Assembly (NCBI RefSeq): GCF_016907815.1 | Contig: NZ_JAFBCQ010000001.1 | Location: 1,054,001 to 1,118,000, forward strand | Direction of reading: 5' to 3' | Source of the DNA: Microbacterium aurum | GTDB lineage: Bacteria > Actinomycetota > Actinomycetes > Actinomycetales > Microbacteriaceae | Length of the DNA: 64,000 nucleotides | Part shown: positions 1 to 9,308 of the stretch, one piece after another | How the letters are laid out: every line of letters begins with the position of its first letter | Numbering within the stretch: position 1 is the first letter of the stretch | Made by a program: the position numbers and the translations under genes | Notes under the pieces: model-generated | Seen by the model: the letters and a program-made list of their open reading frames with translations, nothing else | What the model was told of the DNA's origin: nothing | Databases searched by the model: none

Positions 1-210
1 TGGATGGCAGCGATGCCTGAGTTCAAGAACCTGCAGGTCTTCATTGACGCTAAGGAGTATTCCGTCCCGCTGCCCGTCCAGGGCAACGCCGCGGAATGGC
101 AGGGCGAGCAGACGAAGTACCTCACGGACGCCTGGAACGGAACTACGAGCGTCGAAGACGCGACGAAAGCCTACGCAGAGGCGATCGATAAGGTTCTGGC
201 CAACGGCTGA
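1..210 (+). CDS. ABC sugar transporter solute-binding protein, C-terminal end (partial)
   Basis: The reading frame is open from the first base of the window and ends in TGA at 208-210; only about 69 C-terminal residues are present. The tail, with the helix-rich stretch WQGEQTKYLTDAWNGTTS followed by DATKAYAEAIDKVLANG, looks like the last helices of a family 1 extracellular solute-binding protein. The assignment rests mainly on context: two MalF/MalG-type permease genes follow, the first starting inside the stop codon (TGATG). Its ligand is probably an alpha-galactoside, because a GH36 alpha-galactosidase gene ends the same operon. Lipoprotein signal and binding domain lie outside the window. 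Confidence 0.8.
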   Translation, partial: WMAAMPEFKNLQVFIDAKEYSVPLPVQGNAAEWQGEQTKYLTDAWNGTTSVEDATKAYAEAIDKVLANG

Positions 211-1160
211 TGACGGACACCCTCAACCGGCCGGGGCGGCTCACAAGCCGCCCCGGCACGGCTATCAGCCCCGGCCACCGAAGGCGACGCGGAGGAGTCG
301 ACTGGTGGGCCTTTGCAATGATCGCACCAGCGTTCGTCGGACTCGCCGTCCTCTACCTCTGGCCGTTCTTGTCGACCTTCTTCAAGAGCTTCATGAACGT
401 GCCTGTCTTTGGCCCCGGCGAGTTCACAGGATTGGACAACTACGCCTCGCTACTGGCCGACGGTGATTTCTGGCTAGCCCTGCGCAACTCTGCGGTGTAC
501 ACCGCTCTTGTCCTGTTGGGGATACCGATCGCTGTCGTTGTTGCCGCTCTCATCGAACAAGTGGCAAAAGGACGCACCCTCTATCGCATCCTGTTCTTCC
601 TGCCGGTCGTCACGCTGCCTGTGGCAGTCGGTATGGTCTGGCGGTTCATCCTCAACGGTGATTACGGGATCCTGAACTACCTGCTGTCCCTCGTCGGCAT
701 CCCAGGAGAGTACTGGGTCGCTGACGACCGGTTCACCATTTACGCGTTCGCGGTCGTCGGCATCTGGATGGGCCTGGGAGTGAACCTCATCATTCTCGGG
801 GCGGGACTGCAGAGCATCCCGCTGGACCTCTACGAGGCGTCCTCTCTCGACGGCGCTGGGCGCGTACGCCAATTCTTCGCAATCACCCTTCCGATGTTGA
901 GCCCGAGCATCTTCTTCGTCACGGTGCTCACAACTATCTCGGCGCTGCAGATGTTCGACCTGGTCTTCGTGATGCTCGGCAGCGTGAACAACACTGCGAT
1001 CGACGGTTCGAAAACGATCGTCTACCTCTTCTACGAAGCAGCGTTTGTCCAGTTCAAGCAGGGTTACGGCGCCGCGATCGCGATCGTTCTCTTGCTCCTC
1101 ATCATGATCGCCACGATCATTCAGTTCCGTTTGCAGAAGAGGTGGGTGACGTATGACTGA
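210..1160 (+). CDS. ABC sugar permease, MalF-type (binding-protein-dependent inner membrane component)
   Basis: A 316-residue membrane protein that would form half of the translocation channel of a carbohydrate ABC importer. After a basic N-terminus (about 30 residues) there are six predicted membrane helices, the first being WWAFAMIAPAFVGLAVLYLW. The EAA loop that docks on the ATPase is visible as LYEASSLDGAGRVRQFFAITLPML. Its ATG overlaps the stop of the binding-protein gene by one base, and it overlaps the next permease by 8 bases, so translation is coupled. No ATPase gene is in the operon; a shared MsiK-type ATPase encoded elsewhere is likely. A hairpin lies over codons 7-16. Confidence 0.93.
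   Translation: MTDTLNRPGRLTSRPGTAISPGHRRRRGGVDWWAFAMIAPAFVGLAVLYLWPFLSTFFKSFMNVPVFGPGEFTGLDNYASLLADGDFWLALRNSAVYTALVLLGIPIAVVVAALIEQVAKGRTLYRILFFLPVVTLPVAVGMVWRFILNGDYGILNYLLSLVGIPGEYWVADDRFTIYAFAVVGIWMGLGVNLIILGAGLQSIPLDLYEASSLDGAGRVRQFFAITLPMLSPSIFFVTVLTTISALQMFDLVFVMLGSVNNTAIDGSKTIVYLFYEAAFVQFKQGYGAAIAIVLLLLIMIATIIQFRLQKRWVTYD
230..257 (+). promoter_or_regulatory. Intercistronic hairpin at the binding protein / permease junction
   Basis: A perfect 12-bp inverted repeat (230-241 with 246-257, loop CACA) made almost entirely of G-C pairs lies 20 bases after the stop of the binding-protein gene and inside the first codons of the permease gene. There is no U-run, so it is not a standard terminator. 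Inference: it stabilises the upstream mRNA or damps permease expression so that binding protein is made in excess. The second sugar operon has an equivalent structure at 11878-11909. Confidence 0.65.
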
Positions 1161-2022
1161 CTCACTGCTCAAGCCCCAGGTCGTCGCGTCAACGCGGCGA
1201 CGGTTGGCTGCCCGGGGCCAGTGGAAGCTGCACGTGCTTCTTGGCGTCGCAGTAGCACTCATGATCGTGCCGTTCGTGTGGCAGATCCTGACCTCCTTCA
1301 AAACCACCAATGAGGTGGCGTCGCTACCGCCAACGATCTTCCCGTCCACCCCCTCCATCGCGGGATATGAGACGTTCTTTGAGGGCTCGCCGTTCTGGCT
1401 TCAGTTCTCTGTCTCCGCAATGTCGCTGATCTTGCGGGTAGCTGGACAGGTTCTGGTGGCCGCTCTCGCGGGGTACGCATTCGCGCGGCTCCGGTTCCCA
1501 GGGCGCAACTTCCTGTTCGCCTTGTTCATTCTGATGTTGATGGTTCCCAGTCAACTGTTCCTGCTCGGCCAGTTTGACGTCATCAAAGGGTTGGGTCTTC
1601 TCAACACCGTTCCCGCTCTCGCCATACCGGGCATGTTCTCTGCATTCGGCACATTCCTGATGAGACAAGCGTTCTCGACCATGCCCAAGGACTACGAGGA
1701 GGCGGCCCGCCTCGACGGCGCGGGGACTCTCCGTGTCTTCTGGAGTGTGATGCTTCCGATGGCTCGTCCGATGCTGGCGGCGCTGGCGGTCCTTACCTCC
1801 CTTTACTCGTGGAACGACCTCCTCTGGCCCCTGATCGTGACCCCCGCCGGGGACAATCGACCTCTCACAGTTGGGCTGGCCAGCATGCAGGGCCAGTTCG
1901 GGACCAATTACCCCGCACTGATGGCGGGAGCGCTGATCTGCACGTTGCCCCTAGTGATCGTGTTCGTCGTTCTGCAACGGCAGTTCTTCGCCGGGATCGC
2001 TAGCAGCGGATTGAAAGGATGA
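1153..2022 (+). CDS. ABC sugar permease, MalG-type
   Basis: A 289-residue partner permease with six predicted membrane helices; the first is HVLLGVAVALMIVPFVWQIL. The family EAA motif is DYEEAARLDGAGTLRVFWSVMLPM, and the typical C-terminus reads QRQFFAGIASSGLKG. The start overlaps the upstream permease, and its stop overlaps the ATG of the GH36 gene by four bases (ATGA), so this is one operon. With the preceding permease it would import an alpha-galactoside such as melibiose or raffinose; the substrate is inferred from the downstream enzymes only. Confidence 0.93.
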   Translation: MTDSLLKPQVVASTRRRLAARGQWKLHVLLGVAVALMIVPFVWQILTSFKTTNEVASLPPTIFPSTPSIAGYETFFEGSPFWLQFSVSAMSLILRVAGQVLVAALAGYAFARLRFPGRNFLFALFILMLMVPSQLFLLGQFDVIKGLGLLNTVPALAIPGMFSAFGTFLMRQAFSTMPKDYEEAARLDGAGTLRVFWSVMLPMARPMLAALAVLTSLYSWNDLLWPLIVTPAGDNRPLTVGLASMQGQFGTNYPALMAGALICTLPLVIVFVVLQRQFFAGIASSGLKG

Positions 2023-4148
2023 CCGTGACGGAACAAGAGCCTCAGGTCGCACACCTGCGACGGGGTGGGGTAAGCGTTGTGGTCGACCTGTCCGATGGAA
2101 GGCTCCCCCGGATCTTGCACTGGGGCGACGATCTCGGCGTGCTTGACGGTCAGGCTCTGGAGTCGGTCCGGCGAGCCAGCCAGCCAACCATTGGCGACAG
2201 CATGGTGACCTACCCGCAGCCGATCCCAGTACTGCCCCTGCTCGCAGAGGGATGGCTCGGTCGGCCCGGTCTCGCTGGCAGTCGGAGCGGCGCAGATTTC
2301 GCACCCCTTTTCATAACGTCCGACGTCACAATCCACGACGACGCAGTCCGATGCAAAGCTATCGACGAAAGCTCACGGCTGACCGTCAGCCTAGACATCG
2401 TCCTGTCTGATCAGGGCGTGCTGAGCGTTGACGTCTCACTGACAAACGATGGCGAGACCCCGTACGTCCTCCATGCTCTCGAGGTCGCACTTCCCCTCCC
2501 CGAATCGGCAGTCGAACTGCTGGACCTCACGGGCCGCTGGGCGCGGGAGAGAAGCCCGCAACGCCACCCGCTCCCGGTGGGAGCGTGGGTACGCGAGAGC
2601 CGCGGTGGGAAGCCGGGTTTGGAGCACTCGACTCTTTTCTCTGCAGGTGAGGAACACTTCGGGTTCGAGCGAGGCCAGGTTTGGGCGATCCATCTGGGTT
2701 GGAGTGGGAACCAGGCACTCGCGGCGGAGCGTATGCCCGCCGGCTCGAAGCTCCTCCGCGCGGGCGAGCTCTTCCACCCAGACGAACTGGTCATCCTTCC
2801 CGGCCAGACACACGAGGCCCCGACGACGTACGGAATGTGGGGCGATGGGCTGAATGCTCTGTCGGACCGCGCTCACCGAATGCTCCGCGCGCGGACGACG
2901 CATCCTCACACAGAACGGCCGGTCCTCGTGAACACCTGGGAGGCGGTGTACTTCGACCATGACGAGGGGAAGCTCCGCGAATTCGCACGCCGGGCTTCCG
3001 AGCTCGGTGCCGAACGGTTCGTACTAGACGACGGTTGGTTCGAGGGACGAAACGACGATCAGACTTCCCTTGGTGACTGGGAAGTTGACGGGGCCCGCTG
3101 GCCGGCGGGGTTGTCGCAGTTCGCGGACTACGTGCGCAGTCTGGGCATGCAGTTCGGCCTCTGGTTCGAACCAGAGATGATCAACCTCGACTCGATGCTC
3201 GCTCGCTCACACCCGGAATGGGTGTTCGACGCGGGACACGGCCCAGGGCTTGCGTCGCGTTACCAGCACGTGTTGGACCTTGGATTACCAGAGGCCTACT
3301 CGCACATCCTCGAACTCGTTTCTGAGCGGGTCGCGGAGATAGGAGTCGACTTCATCAAATGGGATCACAACCGCTACCTCCTTGACGCGGGTCACCCCAG
3401 CACCGGTCGCGCAGGCGCGCGCGACCATACGGTCGCTGTCTACCGGATGATGGACGAGCTGCGCAGACGCCATCCTGATCTCGAGATCGAATCCTGTGCG
3501 AGCGGCGGTGGTCGCATCGACTTCGGTGTCCTCGCGCGAACCGACAGGGTGTGGCCCTCGGACAACAACGACCCTCATGAACGCGGTCCGATCCAGCGGT
3601 GGACGAGCATTCTCGTACCGCTCGAGCTGCAGGGAACCCATCTGGGGGCTGAAACAGCACACATCACTCACCGCGTGGCCAACATCGACCAGCGAGCGGC
3701 GACCGCCTTTTGGGGGAACCTGGGGGTTGAGCTGGACCTGACCACCATCGGCGCGGCGACCTTCGATCGAGTGAAAGCCTGGGTGGCGGCTCACAAGCGG
3801 TTCAGGTCGCTCCTCCACACCGGACGGCTTGTTCGCACCGACGTCGACCCCACGGTCCGTGTCGAAGGAGTGGTCGCGAACGACGGCTCCGAAGCGATCT
3901 TCTCTTACGCCCTCGACGACATGCCTGCGACGTGGCCGCCGGCTAGGTGGAGATTCCCGGGACTGAAACCTGACGCGCTCTATGAAGTCCAGGAGCTCGC
4001 ACCTGGGGATCCCGTTCCTGCCGGTCAGAGGCCCGACTGGATGAATGCTCCCCTTCGCATGACCGGCCGTGCTCTCGCGGTGCATGGTCTGCAGCCGCCC
4101 TTATTGGACCCGGACCGAAGTGTTCTCGTTCATCTGGTCGCCACGTGA
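2019..4148 (+). CDS. Alpha-galactosidase, glycoside hydrolase family 36
   Basis: A 709-residue protein without signal peptide, so it should act in the cytoplasm on imported alpha-galactosides, releasing galactose. An N-terminal beta-sandwich (about 1-290) is followed by a TIM barrel. Clan GH-D motifs are clear: DDGWFEGRNDD near 335, LWFEPEMIN near 390, FIKWDHNRY with the nucleophile Asp449, and the acid/base region RVWPSDNND with Asp515. The CASGGGR loop that shapes the galactose pocket lies between these two residues. Length fits the 700-750-residue bacterial GH36 group. Gene order permease-permease-GH36-epimerase and four-base overlaps on both sides place it in the transport operon. Confidence 0.95.
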   Translation: MTVTEQEPQVAHLRRGGVSVVVDLSDGRLPRILHWGDDLGVLDGQALESVRRASQPTIGDSMVTYPQPIPVLPLLAEGWLGRPGLAGSRSGADFAPLFITSDVTIHDDAVRCKAIDESSRLTVSLDIVLSDQGVLSVDVSLTNDGETPYVLHALEVALPLPESAVELLDLTGRWARERSPQRHPLPVGAWVRESRGGKPGLEHSTLFSAGEEHFGFERGQVWAIHLGWSGNQALAAERMPAGSKLLRAGELFHPDELVILPGQTHEAPTTYGMWGDGLNALSDRAHRMLRARTTHPHTERPVLVNTWEAVYFDHDEGKLREFARRASELGAERFVLDDGWFEGRNDDQTSLGDWEVDGARWPAGLSQFADYVRSLGMQFGLWFEPEMINLDSMLARSHPEWVFDAGHGPGLASRYQHVLDLGLPEAYSHILELVSERVAEIGVDFIKWDHNRYLLDAGHPSTGRAGARDHTVAVYRMMDELRRRHPDLEIESCASGGGRIDFGVLARTDRVWPSDNNDPHERGPIQRWTSILVPLELQGTHLGAETAHITHRVANIDQRAATAFWGNLGVELDLTTIGAATFDRVKAWVAAHKRFRSLLHTGRLVRTDVDPTVRVEGVVANDGSEAIFSYALDDMPATWPPARWRFPGLKPDALYEVQELAPGDPVPAGQRPDWMNAPLRMTGRALAVHGLQPPLLDPDRSVLVHLVAT

Positions 4149-5089
4149 CCTGGACCGAAACGCAAAGCCCGACAAGGGAGTGGATCAGCGACAGCAGTGG
4201 GCGGGTTCTCGCAGTGGTTTCGCCGCTGGCAGCATCCCTCCGGATGCTGGTCATCGATGGGATGGACGCCGTCGAACCTACGGTCGATTCGACGGCGCTC
4301 GTACACATGTCAGGTGCGATGCTGCTGCCGTGGCCTAACCGTGTCGAGGATGCACGCTGGCGTCAGGGGACCACGGAGTATCAGCTAGAAGTCAACGAGC
4401 CCGAGCTGAACAACGCGAATCATGGGCTGCTCGCCGACCACGTGTTCGACATCGTCCACCGCGAATCTCGACGGGTGGATATGGCGGCAACGATCCGTCA
4501 TGCGAAGGGCTACCCGTTCGATCTGAACGCGCTGATCTCGTACCGCGTCGACGCGCGCGGCCTGACGGTGAACACAACGCTCACGAACGTCGGGCGAGAA
4601 CGTGCTCCCGTCGCGGTCGGAGCACACCCCTATTTACGTGTCGGGGATTCGAGAACGGATTCGCTCTCCCTCCGAATCGACGCCACGCACGGATACCACC
4701 TCGATGAGCGGAACATCCCACGCGAATCGTTTCACCTTTCCGGCTCGCCGGAGGACCTGAGGGATGAAACGCCGGTCCCGCGCGCACCTCGACACATGAC
4801 CTATATGCGCGCCGACACCGGTCGCACCCTCACCCATTCACTGCGCACTCCGAGTGGGCGCGGAGTTGAGCTGTGGGCCGACCCCGACTTTCGCTGGACA
4901 CAGCTGTACGTGTCGCCGTCCTTCCCGGCAGCGGCAGGCACTCACGAGGCGGTAGCTGTGGAGCCGATGACCGCTCCGCCTAACGCGCTCCGCACCGGCG
5001 AGGGCCTGCGATGGCTCGACCCAGATGAGTCCTGGAGCGTCAGCTGGGGCCTGAGGACTCTGTCGGGAATTGGAGATTCCGCGCCCTAA
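4145..5089 (+). CDS. Aldose 1-epimerase (galactose mutarotase) family protein
   Basis: A 314-residue protein of the GalM-like superfamily, which interconverts alpha and beta anomers of hexoses. Family landmarks are MLLPWPNRVEDARW near residue 60, NHGLLADHVFDI near 98 (catalytic His region), GAHPYLRVGD near 160 and the late acidic residue in VAVEPMTAPPNALRTG. It overlaps the GH36 gene by four bases. The likely job is to convert beta-galactose released by GH36 to the alpha anomer needed by galactokinase. Its 3' end overlaps the convergent AraC-type gene by 50 bases. The exact sugar is not readable from the sequence. Confidence 0.88.
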   Translation: MTWTETQSPTREWISDSSGRVLAVVSPLAASLRMLVIDGMDAVEPTVDSTALVHMSGAMLLPWPNRVEDARWRQGTTEYQLEVNEPELNNANHGLLADHVFDIVHRESRRVDMAATIRHAKGYPFDLNALISYRVDARGLTVNTTLTNVGRERAPVAVGAHPYLRVGDSRTDSLSLRIDATHGYHLDERNIPRESFHLSGSPEDLRDETPVPRAPRHMTYMRADTGRTLTHSLRTPSGRGVELWADPDFRWTQLYVSPSFPAAAGTHEAVAVEPMTAPPNALRTGEGLRWLDPDESWSVSWGLRTLSGIGDSAP

Positions 5090-5930
5090 ACCCGGTGGGG
5101 CTCACGCCGTGATGACGACGGAAGTGGCGTGAGAAGTAGAAGGGGTCGTCGTACCCCACGTCCCGCGCTATCTCTGCCACGGTGGCATCTGTAGCGTCCA
5201 GGAGCTGTCGGGCACGAGCCATGCGAAGAGCCGTGTGATGCGCGAGGACACCGCCCCCGGTCGCCTTGCGAAACAGGGCCGCCAGGTGGGGAGGAGAGAC
5301 CCCCACGAGCCGGGCGACGTCCGCGACCCGCACCGCCCCGTCCAGCCGCTCCCTCAAATAGCTCATCGCCCGGTGTAGCGGGTCCTCGGGTGAGGGAAGG
5401 AGGCGGTCCACTGTTAGTTGAGTGAGCAGTTTGAAGGCGGCACCTGCCGAGGCGATGAGCCGGGCCGGCGTTTGATCCCGCTCTAGACCGGAGACGATCT
5501 CGTCGAAGAGCGCCACTGCCTTCTCCGGTGACTTCATGGCCACCGTCGGTCGAGTCTCAGAAACGTCGAGGCCCTTGATCAGCTCCGGCACGTCGCTTCC
5601 CGTGAGGTGAGCCCACCAGATCGTCCAGGGATGATTGGCATCGGCGCCGTAGGCGTGTGGGACGCCCCTCGGCAACAGTAGCGCTTGCTGCGCACCGATC
5701 CGATGCGTCGTCTCTCCGATACGAGCCCACCCTGTGCCAGCCGTGCACACGATCACAACGGTCTGGTCTATCCCTCTCGGCCTCGCCATCTGGTGGTCCA
5801 GAGCCTCTGGGTAGAAGCCAACATCCGTTACCAGGATGCGTCGCGTGACGGGTCTGGACAACGCTTCCAAGACGACGGGCCGCGGGAGAACAATCAGTCG
5901 TTGACCGCGGAATCCGTCCTCGATTGGCAC
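5040..5930 (-). CDS. AraC-family transcriptional regulator
   Basis: A 296-residue regulator with an N-terminal cupin-like sugar-binding domain (GTGWARIGETTHRIGAQQALLLPRGVPHAYGAD, about 60-100) and a C-terminal AraC double helix-turn-helix (VADVARLVGVSPPHLAALFRKATG, then VAEIARDVGYDDPFYFSRHFRRHHGVSPTGFR). This layout is shared with MsmR/RafR-type activators of alpha-galactoside loci. It is convergent with the transport/GH36 operon and divergent from the secreted GH97 gene, so control of both is a reasonable inference. The last 50 bases overlap the epimerase gene on the other strand. Confidence 0.92.
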   Translation of the reverse strand: MPIEDGFRGQRLIVLPRPVVLEALSRPVTRRILVTDVGFYPEALDHQMARPRGIDQTVVIVCTAGTGWARIGETTHRIGAQQALLLPRGVPHAYGADANHPWTIWWAHLTGSDVPELIKGLDVSETRPTVAMKSPEKAVALFDEIVSGLERDQTPARLIASAGAAFKLLTQLTVDRLLPSPEDPLHRAMSYLRERLDGAVRVADVARLVGVSPPHLAALFRKATGGGVLAHHTALRMARARQLLDATDATVAEIARDVGYDDPFYFSRHFRRHHGVSPTGFRARNLQFPTESSGPS

Positions 5931-5980
5931 GAGATCAGACTGGACGCTAGGTGCACGGTTTGTCCATAACGTCTGCTTTC

Positions 5981-5994
5981 GTGAGCGCTCTCAC
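5981..5994. promoter_or_regulatory. Candidate operator upstream of the GH97 gene
   Basis: The sequence GTGAGCGCTCTCAC contains the perfect palindrome GAGCGCTC and resembles the TGAGAGCGCTCTCA boxes bound by LacI-type sugar regulators, though one arm is two bases short. It lies between the divergent AraC-type gene (start 5930) and the GH97 start at 6119. No further -35/-10 pair was obvious. Confidence 0.4.
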
Positions 5995-6118
5995 TGTCGA
6001 AGCGGATCGGAACGTCCATGCCCGACACGCTAAACGGCCATTCCCGACTCATGAAAGGGTTCCTAGCGTCTGGCGTAAGCGATGGCCCCCTGCCGTCGCA
6101 CATCGCGAAAGGCGAAGC

Positions 6119-8767
6119 ATGCACACTCGTACTAGACGGCGCAGTCTGAGTCGAAGAAGTCTCGCTCTTGGCGCAGCAGTAGCGCTGGGACTGTCGGTGA
6201 TGACTGCCACCCCAGCGCTTGCGCTGACTACGCACACCATCACCTCCCCCAACGGCTCGGTCAATCTCACAGTCACCGACGAAGCAAATGGCTCGTTGAC
6301 CTACAGCGTGACCGCCGGAACGCAGACCGTCTTCCGGTCTTCGCCACTGGGAATCACGACGAGTTCCACTGACTTCACATCAGGTCTGAGCTACACCGGC
6401 GAGACGCGCGCAGTCATCAACGAGACCTACTCCCTCCCCGCGGGTAGCAAGCCGAGCTACACGAACAACGGTCGCGAGATGACGCTGACCTACACGAAGA
6501 GCGGCGCCACGATGCAGCTCATCGCACGTGCGTACGACGATGGAATCGCATTCCGCTACCGGCTTCCCGGCAGCGGCACTGCAACCATCACGAACGAGAC
6601 CACCGGATTCCGCCTCAACACGGCCGATGGCGGGTGGGCGGCGCCATGGAACGCCAACTACGAGCAGGACTACATGTACAGGACGCCCTCGTCGCTGAAC
6701 TCGGGCTCTGATCTCACGATGCCAGCGCTGATCTCGGTGAATAACAATGCGTACTACGCCCTCATCACCGAAGCTAACGTGAACAACTCAAACGCGTCGT
6801 TCGCCCCCGCACTCCTGAAGGGAGACGGCGCAGGCAACGGGCTCCTGAAGGTCAGCCGGACCCCCGATCAAGGATTCCCGATCTCGAGCCCGTACCCATT
6901 CCAGACGCCCTGGCGAACGGCGATCGTGACCTCGAACCTCGACAAGCTCTATAACAGCGACCTCGTGCAGAACCTCAACCCGCCAGCAGCTTCGACTCCG
7001 ACCTGGGTCAAGCCTGGACGCGCGGCGTGGAACTGGTTCGTCGACCCCGACGGTCCCCGCACGCTCGCCAACCAGAAGGAGACGATCGATTTCGCCGCGG
7101 AGATGGGTTTCGAGTACGTCACCGTCGACTGCTGCTACACGCCGAGCGTGGACCTTCCCGCCATCTCTGCCTACGCCAAACAGCGAGGCGTGAAAGTATT
7201 CGCGTGGGTGACCGCCGACGCCGGAACAACACCTGCAGCGGCAACGAAACTGGTGAACGACCACAAGGCGTACGGGGTCGACGGCCTCAAAGTCGACTTC
7301 TTCCTGAGCGACTCGCAGCAGACCCAGCAGACTTACCAATCGATCGGCGACGCCGCCGGCGCCGGGCAGATGATGCTCAACATTCATGGAAGCACCAAGC
7401 CGAGCGGGGAAGCGCGAACCTGGCCCTGGCAGCTGACCTCGGAGGCAGTAGCCGCAACCGAGCACTACATCTTCCCGCCGCCCACCACCGCGCGCGCTGA
7501 CGTCACGTATCCGTTCACGCGTGGTCCCCTCGGAGGCATGGACTACACGCCCGCGATGATCTCGCGGAATGACGCCGTCCTTACTCAGACCCACACCCTC
7601 GCGCAGGCGATCGTCTACAACACCGGGATGATCAACTACGCCGATTCGGCTGCTGCATATCGTCAGTGGTCAGGACGGCACCTGATGCGCGTCATCCCCA
7701 CGCAGTGGGATGAGACGAAGATCGTCGAGGGGTTCCCCGGCGACCACGTCACGATGGCACGCCGGAGCGGGAATGACTGGTTCGTGGCCGGGATGACTAG
7801 TCCCGCTCGCACGGCGTCGGTCCCGCTGAGCTTCCTTGGAAGCGGGTCCTACACCGCGACAATCTTCTCGGACAGCGCTGCGGGCCAGACTCAGGTGAGT
7901 ACGCAGACCGTGACCAGCTCTACGACGCTGTCCTTGCCGCAGATCGCGACAGGCGGAGTGGCGGTGCACATCTCGCAGACCCCACTCGCGCAGATCGGCA
8001 GTGGAGATGCGCGCTGGCAGGCGGAGAACGGAGCGAACACCTTCATGGGCACGGCATCGACAACCTACTGTCAGGGCTGTTCGAACGCAGCACGCGCCAA
8101 CGGTCTCGGCAACGGAGGCGGTGTGCAGTTCAACAACGTTTCCGTCGGAACAGCCGGGACTTACCGGTTGAACTTCACCTACTCCTCCGGCAGCCCGGCC
8201 AACGACCCCGCTCGGGCGTTCCGAATCACCGTCAACGGTACGACGTTCAACACCGGTGCATTGATGCAGTCAGGCACTTGGGACACGCTTCGTTCGTTCG
8301 ACATCGATGTTCCGTTGACTGCGGGAAACAATACGATCAAGTTCGACAACCCCACTGGCTGGGCGCCGGACTTGGACGCGTTCACACTGGAACGAGTCAC
8401 GGAGGCGGAAGCGACGGGTAACACGCGAAGCGGGACCGCGGCCGTCACGAGCTGCTCCGGATGCTCCGGGGGGTCCGCCGTGAGCGGGCTGAACTCGACC
8501 GGGACGCTTGTGTTCACTTCCCAGTCGGTCGCCGCATCGGGCAACCACACCGTGCGTCTGGATTACGCGAGCGCCTCAGCTCAGACAGTCCAGGTGTCGG
8601 TAAATGGTGGTAGCCCGAAGACGGTGACGCTGCCCACAACGGGCTCCGCAACGGCCACCGCGACGAAGACCCTTGGCCTTCAGCTGTCCGCGGGAACCAA
8701 CACCATCCAGCTCAGCGGAGCCTCTTCCGCTGCGGTCGCGATCGACAAGCTCAGCGTCGTTCGCTGA
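6119..8767 (+). CDS. Secreted glycoside hydrolase family 97 enzyme (alpha-galactosidase type) with two carbohydrate-binding modules
   Basis: An 882-residue exported protein. ATG 6119 is preferred over the in-frame start at 5951 because a purine-rich ribosome site (GAAAGGCGAAG) precedes it and the signal peptide (basic RRRSLSRR, hydrophobic core, ALA cleavage) then sits at the N-terminus. The GH97 N domain covers about 40-290 and the barrel about 300-560 (AAWNWFVD near 302). Asp393 in LKVDFF matches the nucleophile position of retaining GH97 alpha-galactosidases, and Glu442 in LTSEAV is the expected acid/base. Two CBM6/35-like modules follow (about 625-765 and 770-882), the first with a CQGCSNAARANGLGNGGG loop. 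It should attack galactosides outside the cell. A strong terminator follows. Confidence 0.93.
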   Translation: MHTRTRRRSLSRRSLALGAAVALGLSVMTATPALALTTHTITSPNGSVNLTVTDEANGSLTYSVTAGTQTVFRSSPLGITTSSTDFTSGLSYTGETRAVINETYSLPAGSKPSYTNNGREMTLTYTKSGATMQLIARAYDDGIAFRYRLPGSGTATITNETTGFRLNTADGGWAAPWNANYEQDYMYRTPSSLNSGSDLTMPALISVNNNAYYALITEANVNNSNASFAPALLKGDGAGNGLLKVSRTPDQGFPISSPYPFQTPWRTAIVTSNLDKLYNSDLVQNLNPPAASTPTWVKPGRAAWNWFVDPDGPRTLANQKETIDFAAEMGFEYVTVDCCYTPSVDLPAISAYAKQRGVKVFAWVTADAGTTPAAATKLVNDHKAYGVDGLKVDFFLSDSQQTQQTYQSIGDAAGAGQMMLNIHGSTKPSGEARTWPWQLTSEAVAATEHYIFPPPTTARADVTYPFTRGPLGGMDYTPAMISRNDAVLTQTHTLAQAIVYNTGMINYADSAAAYRQWSGRHLMRVIPTQWDETKIVEGFPGDHVTMARRSGNDWFVAGMTSPARTASVPLSFLGSGSYTATIFSDSAAGQTQVSTQTVTSSTTLSLPQIATGGVAVHISQTPLAQIGSGDARWQAENGANTFMGTASTTYCQGCSNAARANGLGNGGGVQFNNVSVGTAGTYRLNFTYSSGSPANDPARAFRITVNGTTFNTGALMQSGTWDTLRSFDIDVPLTAGNNTIKFDNPTGWAPDLDAFTLERVTEAEATGNTRSGTAAVTSCSGCSGGSAVSGLNSTGTLVFTSQSVAASGNHTVRLDYASASAQTVQVSVNGGSPKTVTLPTTGSATATATKTLGLQLSAGTNTIQLSGASSAAVAIDKLSVVR

Positions 8768-8777
8768 CCATAAGTAC

Positions 8778-8818
8778 CCGTCAAGGCCCCTCGGCGAATA
8801 GCTGGGGGGCCTTGACGG
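8778..8818 (+). terminator. Rho-independent-type terminator after the GH97 gene
   Basis: A perfect 13-bp inverted repeat (8778-8790 with 8806-8818) starts 10 bases after the GH97 stop. The stem is very GC-rich and the loop 15 bases. There is no long T-run, as is common in actinobacteria. Confidence 0.85.
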
Positions 8819-9308
8819 TGTACGGACCAGTCCTCGCACGCGTGTTGCGACACCGCACGAGCGCGCTGCAGGCGGACGAACTCCAGGGACCAGGCCTTCC
8901 CGATCGGGCGTTGGTGGCCTCGATACGATGCAGATGAGCGAGGCGCACTCGATCAGCCGGAATACGAACCCGTGCCGCGACGCCCAGTCAGACGGAAGGT
9001 GGGTCGCGCGCACAGCGAGCTACTGTGCATGGACGCACGAATCGCGACCGACAACGCGCGCAGTCATGCGCGCGCGACGCGGCGCGACGCGACAGGTGAC
9101 CGCGAAACGCGTGACCAACTCGCGGCGGCCTACGCACGCGCGTTGCAGAAATATACACCCGGGATCAATGCGGAAAGGGCGCGACCAGCACCCCGGGTTC
9201 GGCGACTCGATGAGGTAGGGGGCGTTGTGTCTGCCGCGATGGATCCCCTTGCGCGCGGCCCCCGCCCCGTTGTGCGGGAATGTCATGCGGACTGATTCAT
9301 CTCGTAGG
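8819..9308. other. Intergenic region, no gene recognised
   Basis: About 490 bases between the GH97 terminator and the stop of the convergent ROK gene. Short open frames exist on both strands but none has a ribosome site, family motif or natural composition; the translation is Arg-rich on both strands because of runs of CGCG around 9050-9100. It marks the boundary between the alpha-galactoside and isomaltose-type loci. Confidence 0.6.

Noticed and set aside
5951..6118. Longer N-terminus for the GH97 protein from the in-frame start at 5951.
   Set aside because: It would bury the signal peptide behind 56 residues and remove the promoter region; ATG 6119 has a ribosome site and a normal signal peptide.
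9040..9110. CGCG-rich tract resembling a repeat array.
   Set aside because: Units are irregular with no constant spacing; no CRISPR-like repeat-spacer pattern exists here or elsewhere in the window.
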